Assembly (NCBI GenBank): GCA_016859345.1
Contig: CM029128.1
Span: forward strand, 21,703,604 to 21,767,603
Direction: 5' to 3'
From: Istiophorus platypterus
Taxonomy: Eukaryota > Chordata > Actinopteri > Istiophoriformes > Istiophoridae
DNA: 64,000 nucleotides
The position numbers were made by a program, and so were the translations under genes. Every line of letters starts with the position of its first letter. The first letter of the stretch is position 1. The notes beneath the pieces were generated by a model. The model had not been told where the DNA came from. It searched no databases and saw nothing but the letters and a program-made list of their open reading frames with translations. Shown piece by piece: positions 12,420 to 22,828 of this stretch.

Positions 12420-15400
12420 ATGCTCCACAGTTTGAAGCCCCGGGACCTGCCGACCGGAGGTTTCTGCTTCGAAAACAGCCTCAGGTAAGGACGCGCTGCA
12501 TCTAATGCTATCGAGGCTAAAACAGCGCCGAGGAGGAAGCACCAGTGCGTTTCTAGAGCGTTTCTAGAGAAGTCTACAGTTTCAACAGAATTATACTCTT
12601 TATAGCGAGTTTACAACGTTTCGGGATCGTTCTGTGTCCCGTTATAACCTCAGTGTCACCGTAACTTTCTTCTGATGTTCCTGAAATAAATCTGTGGCAT
12701 AGAAAGTAACACAGATAAGTTCATTTAGAGTCCACATCAAAGACCTAGGAAACAGCACTTTGAACGAAAACGTCTGCGATTCATTTATTTACAAAATGAA
12801 GTTGTAATTTTTGTTTTAAAGCCCTCTACACATGTCCAAACGTGGGCCTTAATTCTATTGGGAAAATACCAAATCCAGTTGGGGTTTTTTATAGGCCTAA
12901 AATTAGTCCAAATTAAATATATTTAATATAAAAAATAATAAAATATTTCTAAAAAATATAGACCAACTTAACAGTAAAGTGTGAATTCTACCCTAGGATG
13001 CTAACTAAATTTCCGGAAAAAGGGATGACCACAGTTTTACCTCAGCAGTAGCAATGGCCCAGCCTTAAGTTACAGGTTGACCTGTAGGGCTTTACGGTCT
13101 ACACCTTCTGTCCTTAGATCCTTCATTTAGATAAGAACAAAACCTTACCCTTAAAAATACTAGAGAGACAACTGAACACTATACAGAATAGTTTTAGGAT
13201 TTTTGCAGTGAATCCACACTGTCTTACTTTCTGTGTGTGTATCTCATGTTCATTTATCATTTCCAGGAATGGAGTGTTGGAGTCCAATTTGTCTGAGCTT
13301 GGATACAAAAATCCCAGTGCCAGAAAAACAGGGACCACCATTGCTGGGATGGTTTACAAGGTGAGGATCCGTCTTCAGTGTTTTCACTGAGAGAAACACA
13401 AAGACTTGCAGATGCCATGGGCATATAAAAAAAAACAAACAAAAAAAAACTTATCTTTTTTTTTTTTTTTTACATTTGCTAACAAGTGTTAACCTAAACT
13501 TAGGATACTTTTCTGAATTCTTAACACAAAAACACACGTACATCACACATTTAGGCAAATAGTTAATTTTCAGTTCAAAACCACATTTTGTTTCATAAAT
13601 ACCAACTCCAAATTTTAAAATACAAAAAAAAAAAAACAACTTGCTCTACATAATGAAAACACCAAAAAATAATCAATGTCAAATCATTTTTTTCTAAAAG
13701 AGGAATATACACTGATCAGACAAATTAATTCAGCTATTTCTCAATGTTTCAATGATCTCTTTGTTCAAAAATGCTTATCATCTGTTTCAATAGTGCTTAT
13801 GAGCTGCTGGTGTTGCAGAAGTAGAGGATTTATACTATAGATGAGGTTTTGAACATTAAGTTTTCATGTCTGCCATGCTGTATGTAAATAATTGTAAATA
13901 AGATAAGAACAATCCACTGTAAGATCTGTTGGCTAAGCTTGTAAGTAAAGAATATATAACCATTTACTGCATATTATGTGGCACAGTCCACGACAGATGG
14001 ATGTTGTGCTAATTGTGTTTAGAGTTCTGAAAAATGTGACTACAGACTTTATAAATGGATGTTAGCCAAAAAAAAAAAAAACAAAACAAAACTTAGCTGT
14101 TTTACTGTCTGGGAAGAAAACCATGGACATCAGCCAAATGTGGTGAGTGTTTTCTATCCTTGTCCCTCAGAACGGGGTGATCCTGGGAGCTGACACCAGG
14201 GCTACAGACGACATGGTAGTGGTTGACAAAAACTGCAGGAAGATTCACTACATCGCTCCAAAGATCTAGTGAGTAAAATCAGAGTTTGTTCATCAGTTCC
14301 ACAGCAGGAGAAGTCTGGATGTGTCCTCATTTTTATTCTTTCTTTACATTATTTCACAGGATAACTTTTTCTATCAGTATTAATTTGTCTTTATATAGAT
14401 TGCTTCAAGGTGTTTGTATCAGAGTCCTGCATCTCCGTTAATTTATGGGTACAGGCATGGGGGAAAAATTAACTAACTATATGAAGGCAGCATAAAATAA
14501 ACATGAGTGAACAGAAATTAAAATAAAGTTGCGGTTATTTATAACATCATCACAGAACTGAGAAATGCAGCTGACTGATAGCAATGGGGAGTCATTTTGG
14601 ATATGTGGACAGATGATTAGCAATGGGGGGGGCTGACTGAGTTTTTTGCATATAAGGATGGGACAGTACATGACACAAAACAGCAGATAACTTCAGATCA
14701 GCCATCATGCAAGCACTGTGTCAATATCATATGGAGGAGTTTTAGATTGAGTGTATCCTATGTGTTAAGTTGCCGGTTGTGTCAGGATTTGATTTAAGAA
14801 ATCAGTCTAACTGCATCCCCAGATCCTCCTGTTCTAGTGTTAAAGTGTCCTTGGGCACGAGTTTTTACTGAATGCACTGTGTATTCACCATTCACTATGC
14901 TCTTTTCTTAGCCATATATATATAGTACACACAAACCCCCCCAAAAAAAAACATGCAAGTGTATATAAATTATAATTGCCTCCTCTCTTTGTATTATAAT
15001 GAGAGGTTTTATTTTATTTATTTTTTTTTTTTATTTGAGGCCACTTTATACAGCCCCATGTCAGATGAAAAACTGAAAAAAACCAGATCTAATTTTACTG
15101 AATATCAAGCAAAATAATGACAATTTCTTTGCCCATTATTGTGCCCACCTATTATTGTAATACGCTAATTGACTTCACACCGTTGGTTCTAAATTATGTT
15201 AGCAGCAGTAAAAAAAAAATGAAAAATAAAAAAAGCTTTATATCTCTTAAGACGAAAGAGAAGAACTTCATGTTTATGAAACTTAACTGGGTCTTGCGTA
15301 TTCTGTAGCTGCTGTGGGGCCGGCGTTGCTGCAGACGCAGAGATCACCACACAGATCATGTCGTCCAACGTGGAGCTGCACACACTCAACACTGGTCGGC

Positions 15401-18400
15401 CTCCACTTGTCGCCATGGTAACCCGACAGCTGAAACAGATGCTGTTTAGGTTTGTTTTCTTAGGTTTCTGTGTTGGTTACAATTTTTTAACAAATGGTAA
15501 AACGCTTTTCTTTATATTAGGTTCACTTTTCAAAAACTTTTCACACAGCTTTTTACCTACGTGATGCTTACACAACGATTAATCTCCCACTCAGAATGAT
15601 TTAATGAAACCAAAGCACTGGATCAACTCTGGTACCAGAACACTGACAAAATTTCGCTCACCGAGAAAACATTGTCACTCAGAACAAACTGATTTAAATA
15701 ACACTAACAAGTGGCATTACAAAAGGATCATTATTGTCTTTAAAGTACCGTTTATTTATTAATTTATATGAATAAACCAAGGTTCCATTTTTTTTTTTAA
15801 ATCACACTTTTTCTTTTCACATTTACTGTATGGATTGTGTTACTTTACATTTCACAGAAATGAATTACAAATGCTGCATAATGCTTCAATGACTACAAAA
15901 AATTTAACTAAAGTAATAAAGTAATTCCAGCAATGCAATATAAAACTTTACATATTCACTATACATACTATACCTGTATAGAATAGCAATATATATAGAA
16001 ATACAACAGTGCTAGTCAACCCTGTCTTCTATATCCCACCTGATGTGCTCTCTTGCATTATACATTGACAGTCTTTTGCAGATATATCCAGAAATCCAAA
16101 GAGCAACATCTGATCATAAACTTTCCACCTTCCTGAGGGAAAACAATTCCTGTACTGGAATGTGAATTCTTGTGAAAGCCCTGAATTAAAGCTGAAAGTC
16201 TACGCTTCAATCACATCTTTATTTGTTATATTCAAATTCATTGTGGTTGTGCACAGAGGTAAAATTGCAAAAGCTGTGTCACTGTCCAAATATTTAAGTA
16301 TCAATCAATTTATGTATCAATATACAGTATGAACCTGACTGTATATTGATACATGGCCTAATTAGAATTTTATGCATGTTCAATATTCTTTATTTCATTC
16401 AGATATAGATGAGCAGAATGTAGCAAATGTCAATGTATTTATCATTATATTTTGTCATTTTGGGTTTTGAACATAGATTTAAAAGTTTTGAAAATGGTAT
16501 TCAAATGTGAAAAATGGAATGTGAATAAACAGAGGTTTGGTAGAGTGAGAAGCCAGTTCAGGAATTTTAAAAGATGTGGTCAGTGAGTTAATTTTGGGTC
16601 AAAGCAATGAAAAGTGATCCATCTGACTGAGAGAAGAGAGAAGAGAGAAAACATGAACTCAGTACCGAGAAATGTGCGTTACTCACTTGATCCTTCCTTT
16701 GAAAGAGAGAAGGCAGCATGGTGTAATGATGTCTCTTTTTCAGGTACCAGGGTCACATTGGTTCATCTCTGATTGTTGGAGGAGTTGATGTGACTGGAGC
16801 TCACCTGTACAGTGTTTACCCACATGGCTCCTATGACAAACTGCCTTTCCTCACCAATGGTATGTGTTCATGTATTAGTGTATGGTATCATTACAGTAGA
16901 AAAGGATGAGATTTAAAGAAGAAAAATACTCAGGCTCAAGTTAAAGTTTCAAGTTAATTTATTACATTTACTATATAAATCAAGCTGAGACAATAATGCT
17001 TGATTCTCATTTCAGGTTCTGGAGCTGCAGCTGCTATGTCTGTATTTGAGGACAGATTCAAACCAAACATGGAGGTAAGGCCAAATGTCTGCTCTCCATA
17101 AAAAAAAATAAAAAAAAATGGGATGTATGTTTTAATAAAGAAAAAGAACAGAGCTTGTACTAAAGGCATGTTGGCTACCGCAAATGAGATGTATGGGAAA
17201 TTTTAACTGTGTAAATATCAACCATAAAGGATAGAAAAATGTTAATCATCTGTACAGAAGTAGAATAAAACAACCACTAAACACAAGAACACAGAAGAAG
17301 TCTTAAACCCAGGAAACTATATTATCCATTTTATTTAGTGACATAGAAACCTAATTTAGATCAAATGGGTTTCTTGGTTTTTATGTTTTGTATTGGTTTT
17401 TAATTCCATCTACAATAATCTGTAACAGGTGACTAGAGATAAGGTGTAAAGAGACATGGATCCTGAATTGATTTGTACTGCTGCTGTTATCATTGGCATG
17501 ACTGTTGGGTCGATTTTTTTTTTTTTTTTTAATCTTCTAGTAGTACTGAATGGTTTCAGCATGGTGCAAATTAGATTATGCCCACGCTTGGTCACCTGAC
17601 ATTGACAATGCCACATGTGTAGAAACACCAACACGGACCAGGCTAGTTTTACTTTTCTAAAAAGCTCAGTTTGCCTGCCCACCTCCACTCAGAAGGCTTC
17701 AAAAAGCTCTGCTTTCTAGTGTAAAAATGCTTGTTTGGGCATGAAAATTTTGTGTTGCTGTAAATCATACAATATGGGGTCAGTTGGTTATGCTGTATTT
17801 AGGTTTTAGTTTCACACCTTTGGCAGTGTATAGTTAGCTTGGCCAGTACAGACGGCATGAGCAAATGGAGAAGGGAAGAGCTTTTGTTGCACTACAGACC
17901 ATCACCTTTCCTTACAGGTATTGAACTTGATAATCAATCTGTGCAAAAGAATTATCTGTTTGTTCTTCTTCATTTCAGCTGGAGGAGGCGAAGCAGCTCG
18001 TACGAGACGCCATCGCTGCAGGAATTCTCTGTGACCTGGGTTCGGGCAGCAATGTGGACTTGTGCGTTATCACCGAGGCTGGAGTGGAGTACCTGCGAGG
18101 CTACGACAAGCCTGCAGTGGCAGGCAAAAGGTGAGCTTTTATTCAAGTACCTTTTATCAGAGGAGAACCAGTCATGTCTCTTTTACTCCTTCACTCTTTA
18201 AAATTCTGTTTTATCAATGTGTAAAAGAATAGATAATTTCCTAGACAGCTATCCTGCTGCTGGTTATCTAGTCTGAAGTATTAGAGCCACCTAATGTCAA
18301 CACTGATATTTACAATTTGGAAACTGTCGTTCAATGGATGCAGCCCAGATATTTATGCATGTCATGATTCTCTCTCACATGTCCTGCCTCAAATTCTATA

Positions 18401-19541
18401 TAAAAAGACAACTAGTGTAATCCCTGTAGAATACTGAAGAAACATCACCTTCTGAGCTTTGATAATTTTAGATTAAAATGAAATTTGTGTCTTTTGTACA
18501 AAATTTTAATTGCTTGGCCTCTTCTCCATGTGACTTTATTTACACTTGTACAGACTACTCTAAATAATCTTCAAGAATATCTTCTATAACATGTACACCA
18601 TATTTGTACAGTCAGGGTTCTGTTAAAGACACAACTCAGAGGAACTAGATGACATAAAGAGTTTTGTATATATCAGGAGCTTTAAAGCCGGATTTTAAAA
18701 ATCTGGTAAATGTTCTGTAACCACTGACTACGTGTTATTGTTTTTTTGCTTCGCACCCAATTATCCTTGCTTTTATTTGTCTAACAACACCTATTGGTGA
18801 CATGGTGTGTGTGTTTGTGATGTACCTCTCGGTGGCACTTCGCAAAATATGTCCTATTTGTCTATAATAAAATTTGAAAATACCACCAAAACGAATTCAT
18901 TAAATGTGCTAAAAATATATTTTTTTAAAATGAAAGAGATGCCTGTGCATTATAAAAAACATTAGCTGCTGGATAACACCTCCAGCTTTGCTGTTTGGGT
19001 CTCTGAAAAAAAGACTATGTGGACAGATATAATATAAATCTGAGACCCAGCCATTAAAAAAACTTCCAGCAGGGGGTTTTCTGCCTTTTCAGAATTTCAT
19101 GGGTAAGAGTGGATAGTCTCAGATTCTCTGTGAGATATTTGAGTATTTAGTGTTAGAACAATGTGGCCATGTACCATTTTTAGTAGATTTAACCTTTAGA
19201 ATCTTTTAATGTTGTTGCAAGCTTTTACAGTCTGTGACATTGTATTGGAGCTTAATTTCAATATTAAAATCCTGGCTACATCGCTGCTTGACCACAGTAA
19301 CCCTCAGAGTGCTTTAAGAAAAAAAAACAATGAAATTAATTTTATACACTTAGAGATTAATGCGAGACCTGTAAAAAAGATAATGTTTTTGTCCTCCTTG
19401 TGTTTTTTATATTTTATTCTTTTTTCCAGAGAGGGACGGTATAATTATAAGCCTGGCACCACTGCCATCCTGACCAAAACTGTGACACCGCTCTCCCTGG
19501 ATGTGGTCGACCAAACTGTTCAGATCATGGACACTGAATAA
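12420..19541 (+). CDS. psmb10: immunoproteasome subunit beta-2i (PSMB10/MECL-1 type)
   Basis: This encodes a trypsin-like catalytic subunit of the 20S immunoproteasome. There are eight coding exons: 12420-12484, 13267-13360, 14171-14268, 15309-15449, 16744-16859, 17016-17074, 17979-18130, 19430-19541. All are GT-AG and in phase, giving 278 residues. The propeptide (residues 1-44) ends in RKTG, so Thr45 becomes the mature nucleophile (TTIAGM). Catalytic Asp17 and Lys33 (mature numbering) are present, as is YCCGAGVAADAE. Glu at mature position 53 and the MLHSLKPRD-type start favour beta-2i over constitutive PSMB7, which has Asp53. The C-terminal arm (GTTAILTKTVTPL) wraps beta-3. In teleosts related genes are called psmb10 or psmb13, and I cannot separate these by eye. 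An IRF-like site lies upstream. Confidence 0.93.
16100..16345 (+). repeat. Tc1-like element 3' end in psmb10 intron 4
   Basis: The block 16175-16320 ('gaattaaagctgaaagtctacgcttcaatcacatc' region and following) closely matches 52250-52380 within ythdc2 intron 3. The two are therefore copies of one dispersed repeat. The ythdc2 copy abuts a Tc1-like transposase relic, which suggests that both derive from the same transposon family. Confidence 0.6.
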
Positions 19542-19686
19542 AATACAGTAAAATTTATCAGCCAGAATAAAATCTATTCAGTACGTTGTAATAATATGTT
19601 CAGTGTACTGATTAAGAAAGACCAATGTGGTGAAAGGATGTAAGAAATGTTGTTTATTGTATCACTGACCGTAAAAGTCGTTCTTT

Positions 19687-19692
19687 AATAAA
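19687..19692 (+). terminator. psmb10 polyadenylation signal
   Basis: A canonical AATAAA lies 146 bases after the psmb10 stop codon, with GT-rich sequence following. Earlier AATAAA copies overlap the stop itself and occur near 19566. This one is the best placed for a normal 3' UTR. Confidence 0.6.
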
Positions 19693-19719
19693 AGGACATT
19701 ATTTGGAATGGAAGACTGT

Positions 19720-20560
19720 AGTTGTACTGCAGCTTGTGTTTTTCTTTTTTCTTACTAAAATTTGCCTTCCCATGAACCATACCCTAACTTACCAAGAATA
19801 ATAGTATTTATGATAATAATATTAATAATGCTGACAAGAATAACAAACTATAGAAGTTCCTTTTCCTTTTCTCCCTCCTCTTGGCATTGGGCCAGCGGAG
19901 GGAGAAAGTTGAAGTGTGTACACATCCCAACCAAAGCACACACAGAGCAACCCAAAGAGAAGTGAATGCAATCACAATCAATGTGCAGGGGGGTTGGTGG
20001 GGGCAGACTCAGTTAGCAGTCACTACCAGCAACAACATGAAAATAAAATATTTCAAAAGAACTTGGATTCACTAAAATAACTACAAATAAAATTTGCAAA
20101 ATTAAAACCCAGAGACATCCAGCTTGAAATTGCATATCCAAAGCACAAACTAAACCAAAGAAGACAAGAAAAGAATGCCAGGACAAAATAGCTGTGGCAG
20201 GTCTCTGATTACTGGTTACTTGAGGCCACATAGATTTAGTGAATGACTTGCAGATATTTAGACATTTTAAATAGTCATTTTGAATATAAATTCATTACAA
20301 CTGTGATGTTTAGCCTACCGTACCTAATTAAACAGCATCCTGTGGCTACATTCATCACGTGATATGTGTAAGTAGTCGGTTAAATTTTCTGAGCAAAATA
20401 AAATTACAATTTTTGAGCCATCCCAACACTGCCAGTCTGTTTATCTGTCTGTTTGAAAAGCGATATCCAAATTCTTTCATATATATACTAGTCTCAAAAA
20501 TGTGTGATTACTGGATAGTGTCAAATTCGACCTCCATCATAGCTAGTAAAAAACATTATA
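19720..20560. other. psmb10-cenpa intergenic DNA, nothing recognised
   Basis: This is AT-rich sequence with a short (TA)n tract at about 20558-20570. No gene is supported. Confidence 0.4.
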
Positions 20561-20839
20561 TATATATATTTGTGTGTGTGGTCCCAGGCCACTCTTCTCT
20601 ATCACACATCACTGTGATCTTCCCAGTGCAGAGCAGTAATGAGCTGCAGCAGCTGTTGTGCCACTGCTGAGCCCTGCCTGTCCCTCCTACTCTTACAACA
20701 GGGAGTTCGACACAGTGACTGGACACTGCATTTGTGCGCCGGGTTTCCTGGCAGCCCCTGAGGGTCGGCATGACACGAACAGGCAACACCAGTGCGGGTT
20801 TTACTCTCCTGCGGTGAGCCACCTGGTTGGCTTTTAAAA

Positions 20840-21170
20840 AGCCTCCCAATCGTCTCTCTGTCGTTCCCGTCCGGTTTCACGGTGCGTTTCAGTCGCACAC
20901 AAGGAGAGTGCTCCATTGCGGAGCTCTGCGATGGGCCTCCTGACGCTAACGTCCCCGCCTCTTGATCGTGTCCCAATGCATCTTACCAAGCGCTTCCGAA
21001 AATTAGGTAACGCCCACTTGTTCCAAGCTGATTGGCTGAGCCGGCGAAGGGGCTTCTTTTGAAATTCAGCTGGACGTCGCTTGCGGTGACTACGCGCTGC
21101 TGTTCATAGTCCCTTCCGTGTCCAGTCTTTTATTAAAAACCGAATTCCGGAGTATTGTTCAACTCCACAG
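20840..21170 (+). promoter_or_regulatory. cenpa: cenpa promoter with CCAAT boxes and CHR-like element, plus non-coding exon 1
   Basis: This GC-richer region precedes a non-coding first exon that ends at 21170 (CCACAG/GTACGT donor). CCAAT boxes lie at 20846-20850 and 20972-20976, and an inverted one (ATTGG) at 21031-21035. TTTGAA, the CHR consensus, is at 21058-21063, 22 bases downstream of the inverted CCAAT. CCAAT boxes followed closely by a CHR are the hallmark of G2/M genes controlled by NF-Y and the MuvB/DREAM complex. Human CENPA is one of these genes. Transcription start is not visible directly. The CHR lies about 110 nt before the exon 1 donor. Confidence 0.6.
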
Positions 21171-21734
21171 GTACGTTTACGATCACTCTGCAGCGAGCTG
21201 ATGGCGATCTAAATGTAAAATAGCGTCTAAAGGTTGACGTAGAGTTAAGGTAACTAGGGAGCTAACGCTAGCAGTTAAGTCTAACGTGGAAGTGTTGGTG
21301 TGCTGCCCCTGTGTTGTGAGATCAATAGTCACAGTGACGTTATCTTTGATATTAAGTGCCCTAAGTTCCCTATCGGTGTTCTGGACATTGTTCTGTGGGT
21401 CACTAGACCTCACAGCACCGACAGATAGTCACTCTCGGTCCACCGGGTTGTCCTTTGTAGGTTTTAACTTCTGTTTTGCAGTAGGACAGTTAGCGCGGCT
21501 CCCGCCCCTCCCCCTTAAGCTAGGGGGACCGTACAATATAAAGGGGTGTGTGGGCAACGTAGCCACACATCCTATAATGATTGTGAACTACTGGGTCACA
21601 GGACTTGAACGTTACTGGAAAAGAGGGTGCATCATGTGTACCAATAATTTCACTATTTATGAAGGATATTGATTCATAAATATTGTGATTTGTTTTAAGT
21701 AGCTTTCAATCATGTGATTGTGGTCTAGAAACCT

Positions 21735-21945
21735 TTCTAAAATGTGTAATCATAGGACTAAAGAGGGCAAAACACTTTAAATCGCATGTTAGTATTTTAA
21801 TGTTTTTTAAAAGCTTTTATTTAATTTAACCCACTGGTTTTCAATCTATTATACAATGTGTAATAACATGACCCAAAGAGGGCACACTCCTTAAAAAAAA
21901 AAATGTACGTTAATACTTTTATAATATTTTTTCCCAGAGCTTTGA
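21735..21945 (+). repeat. two-copy tandem repeat, about 114 bp, in cenpa intron 1
   Basis: Copy A starts near 21741 and copy B near 21855. Each begins AATGTGTAAT, continues through an AAAGAGGGCA box and runs into a T-rich tail that ends in AGCTTT. The AAAGAGGGCA box recurs a third time at 22035-22044 inside the hairpin. Confidence 0.7.
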
Positions 21946-22020
21946 ACCCCCCCCCCTTTTTTTTTCATTTTTATTTTTTCTTTTTTTCTTTTTCTCTCTC
22001 AGGAGCTGATTGGTGTGGAT

Positions 22021-22067
22021 CTGCTGCATGGACCAAAGAGGGCACAGCTCTTTGGTCCATGTTGCAG
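22021..22067. repeat. long hairpin (20-bp arms, 7-nt loop) in cenpa intron 1
   Basis: The arm at 22021-22040 (CTGCTGCATGGACCAAAGAG) is the reverse complement of 22048-22067 except for one position, with loop GGCACAG. Weaker pairing extends on both sides. It could be a small-RNA precursor, a fold-back transposon remnant or a chance palindrome. I recognise no known microRNA in it. Confidence 0.75.
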
Positions 22068-22642
22068 ATAAGCAGCACCAGTTATAAATGATGAATGTAT
22101 ACGCAATCATTTCTGGTAATGATAATCATGGCATTTACATATTTATCAATAATAGTCTCTATTACAATGCACTTTCTATTAAAATGTGCTCAATAGAGCA
22201 CTTATGCTCTGCCGAGGAAGTGTATTGATTCTAATTAAACGTTGTCTATTCTCAAAAAACACACCGTGTAAAAAAAAAAAAAAACAACCAAGAAAACACT
22301 TTAAATAAACTGCAAATTTAACTGCATATATCAAGATATTTAGGTTCTGCACTTTCCTATTAAAACACCAGCCTCTTGAACAGCCTTTTGTGAGTGAAGC
22401 TTCTGCCATCTGTGCCCCCAAAATGGGTCCTCCCTCAATATCACTTCTATCATTTCCTCCTATCATCTGGACACAAAATCAGAATCAACTGGGACTGCTC
22501 AGCATTTTTTATAAACGCTACAGTGTATGATTATTGCTAAACTGTACCATTCAGTGAACCTGTATGGAAACATCTGCATTTGTTATGTTTCTCCATTCAT
22601 TTACTCAGGTTTTTCCTTTAATTTGCCACCTGTCTGTATCTA

Positions 22643-22828
22643 TATCCTTATGTATATCCATAGTCATTCCCAGTGAAAACTTTGCTGTGGTATCTTACCT
22701 CTTGTGGTCCTGACCTGTGCATTGGAGGCAATGTGTGTATGTATCCTTATCCATAGTCTTTCACAGTAGGAACTTTGCTGCGATATCTTGACTCTTGTAG
22801 TCCTGACCTGTGCATTGGAGGCAATGCG
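22643..22828 (+). repeat. 93-bp tandem duplication covering the cenpa acceptor and start codon
   Basis: The sequence at 22643-22735 is repeated at 22736-22828 with scattered differences. The tract TCCTGACCTGTGCATTGGAG followed by GCAATG is identical in both, with an offset of exactly 93 bases. In copy 2 the preceding bases are TTGTAG, a usable acceptor. In copy 1 they are TTGTGG, so the AG is lost. Copy 1 also has an ATG (22731), but it opens a frame of only 12 codons that ends at a TAG at 22767. Confidence 0.85.

Noticed and set aside
12420..19541. Constitutive subunit PSMB7
   Set aside because: The prosequence, Glu53 and C-terminal half fit PSMB10 better than PSMB7.
22731..22769. ATG in duplication copy 1 as the cenpa start
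   Set aside because: The frame ends after 12 codons and the copy lacks an acceptor AG. The ATG at 22824 gives the conserved CENP-A tail and correct phase.
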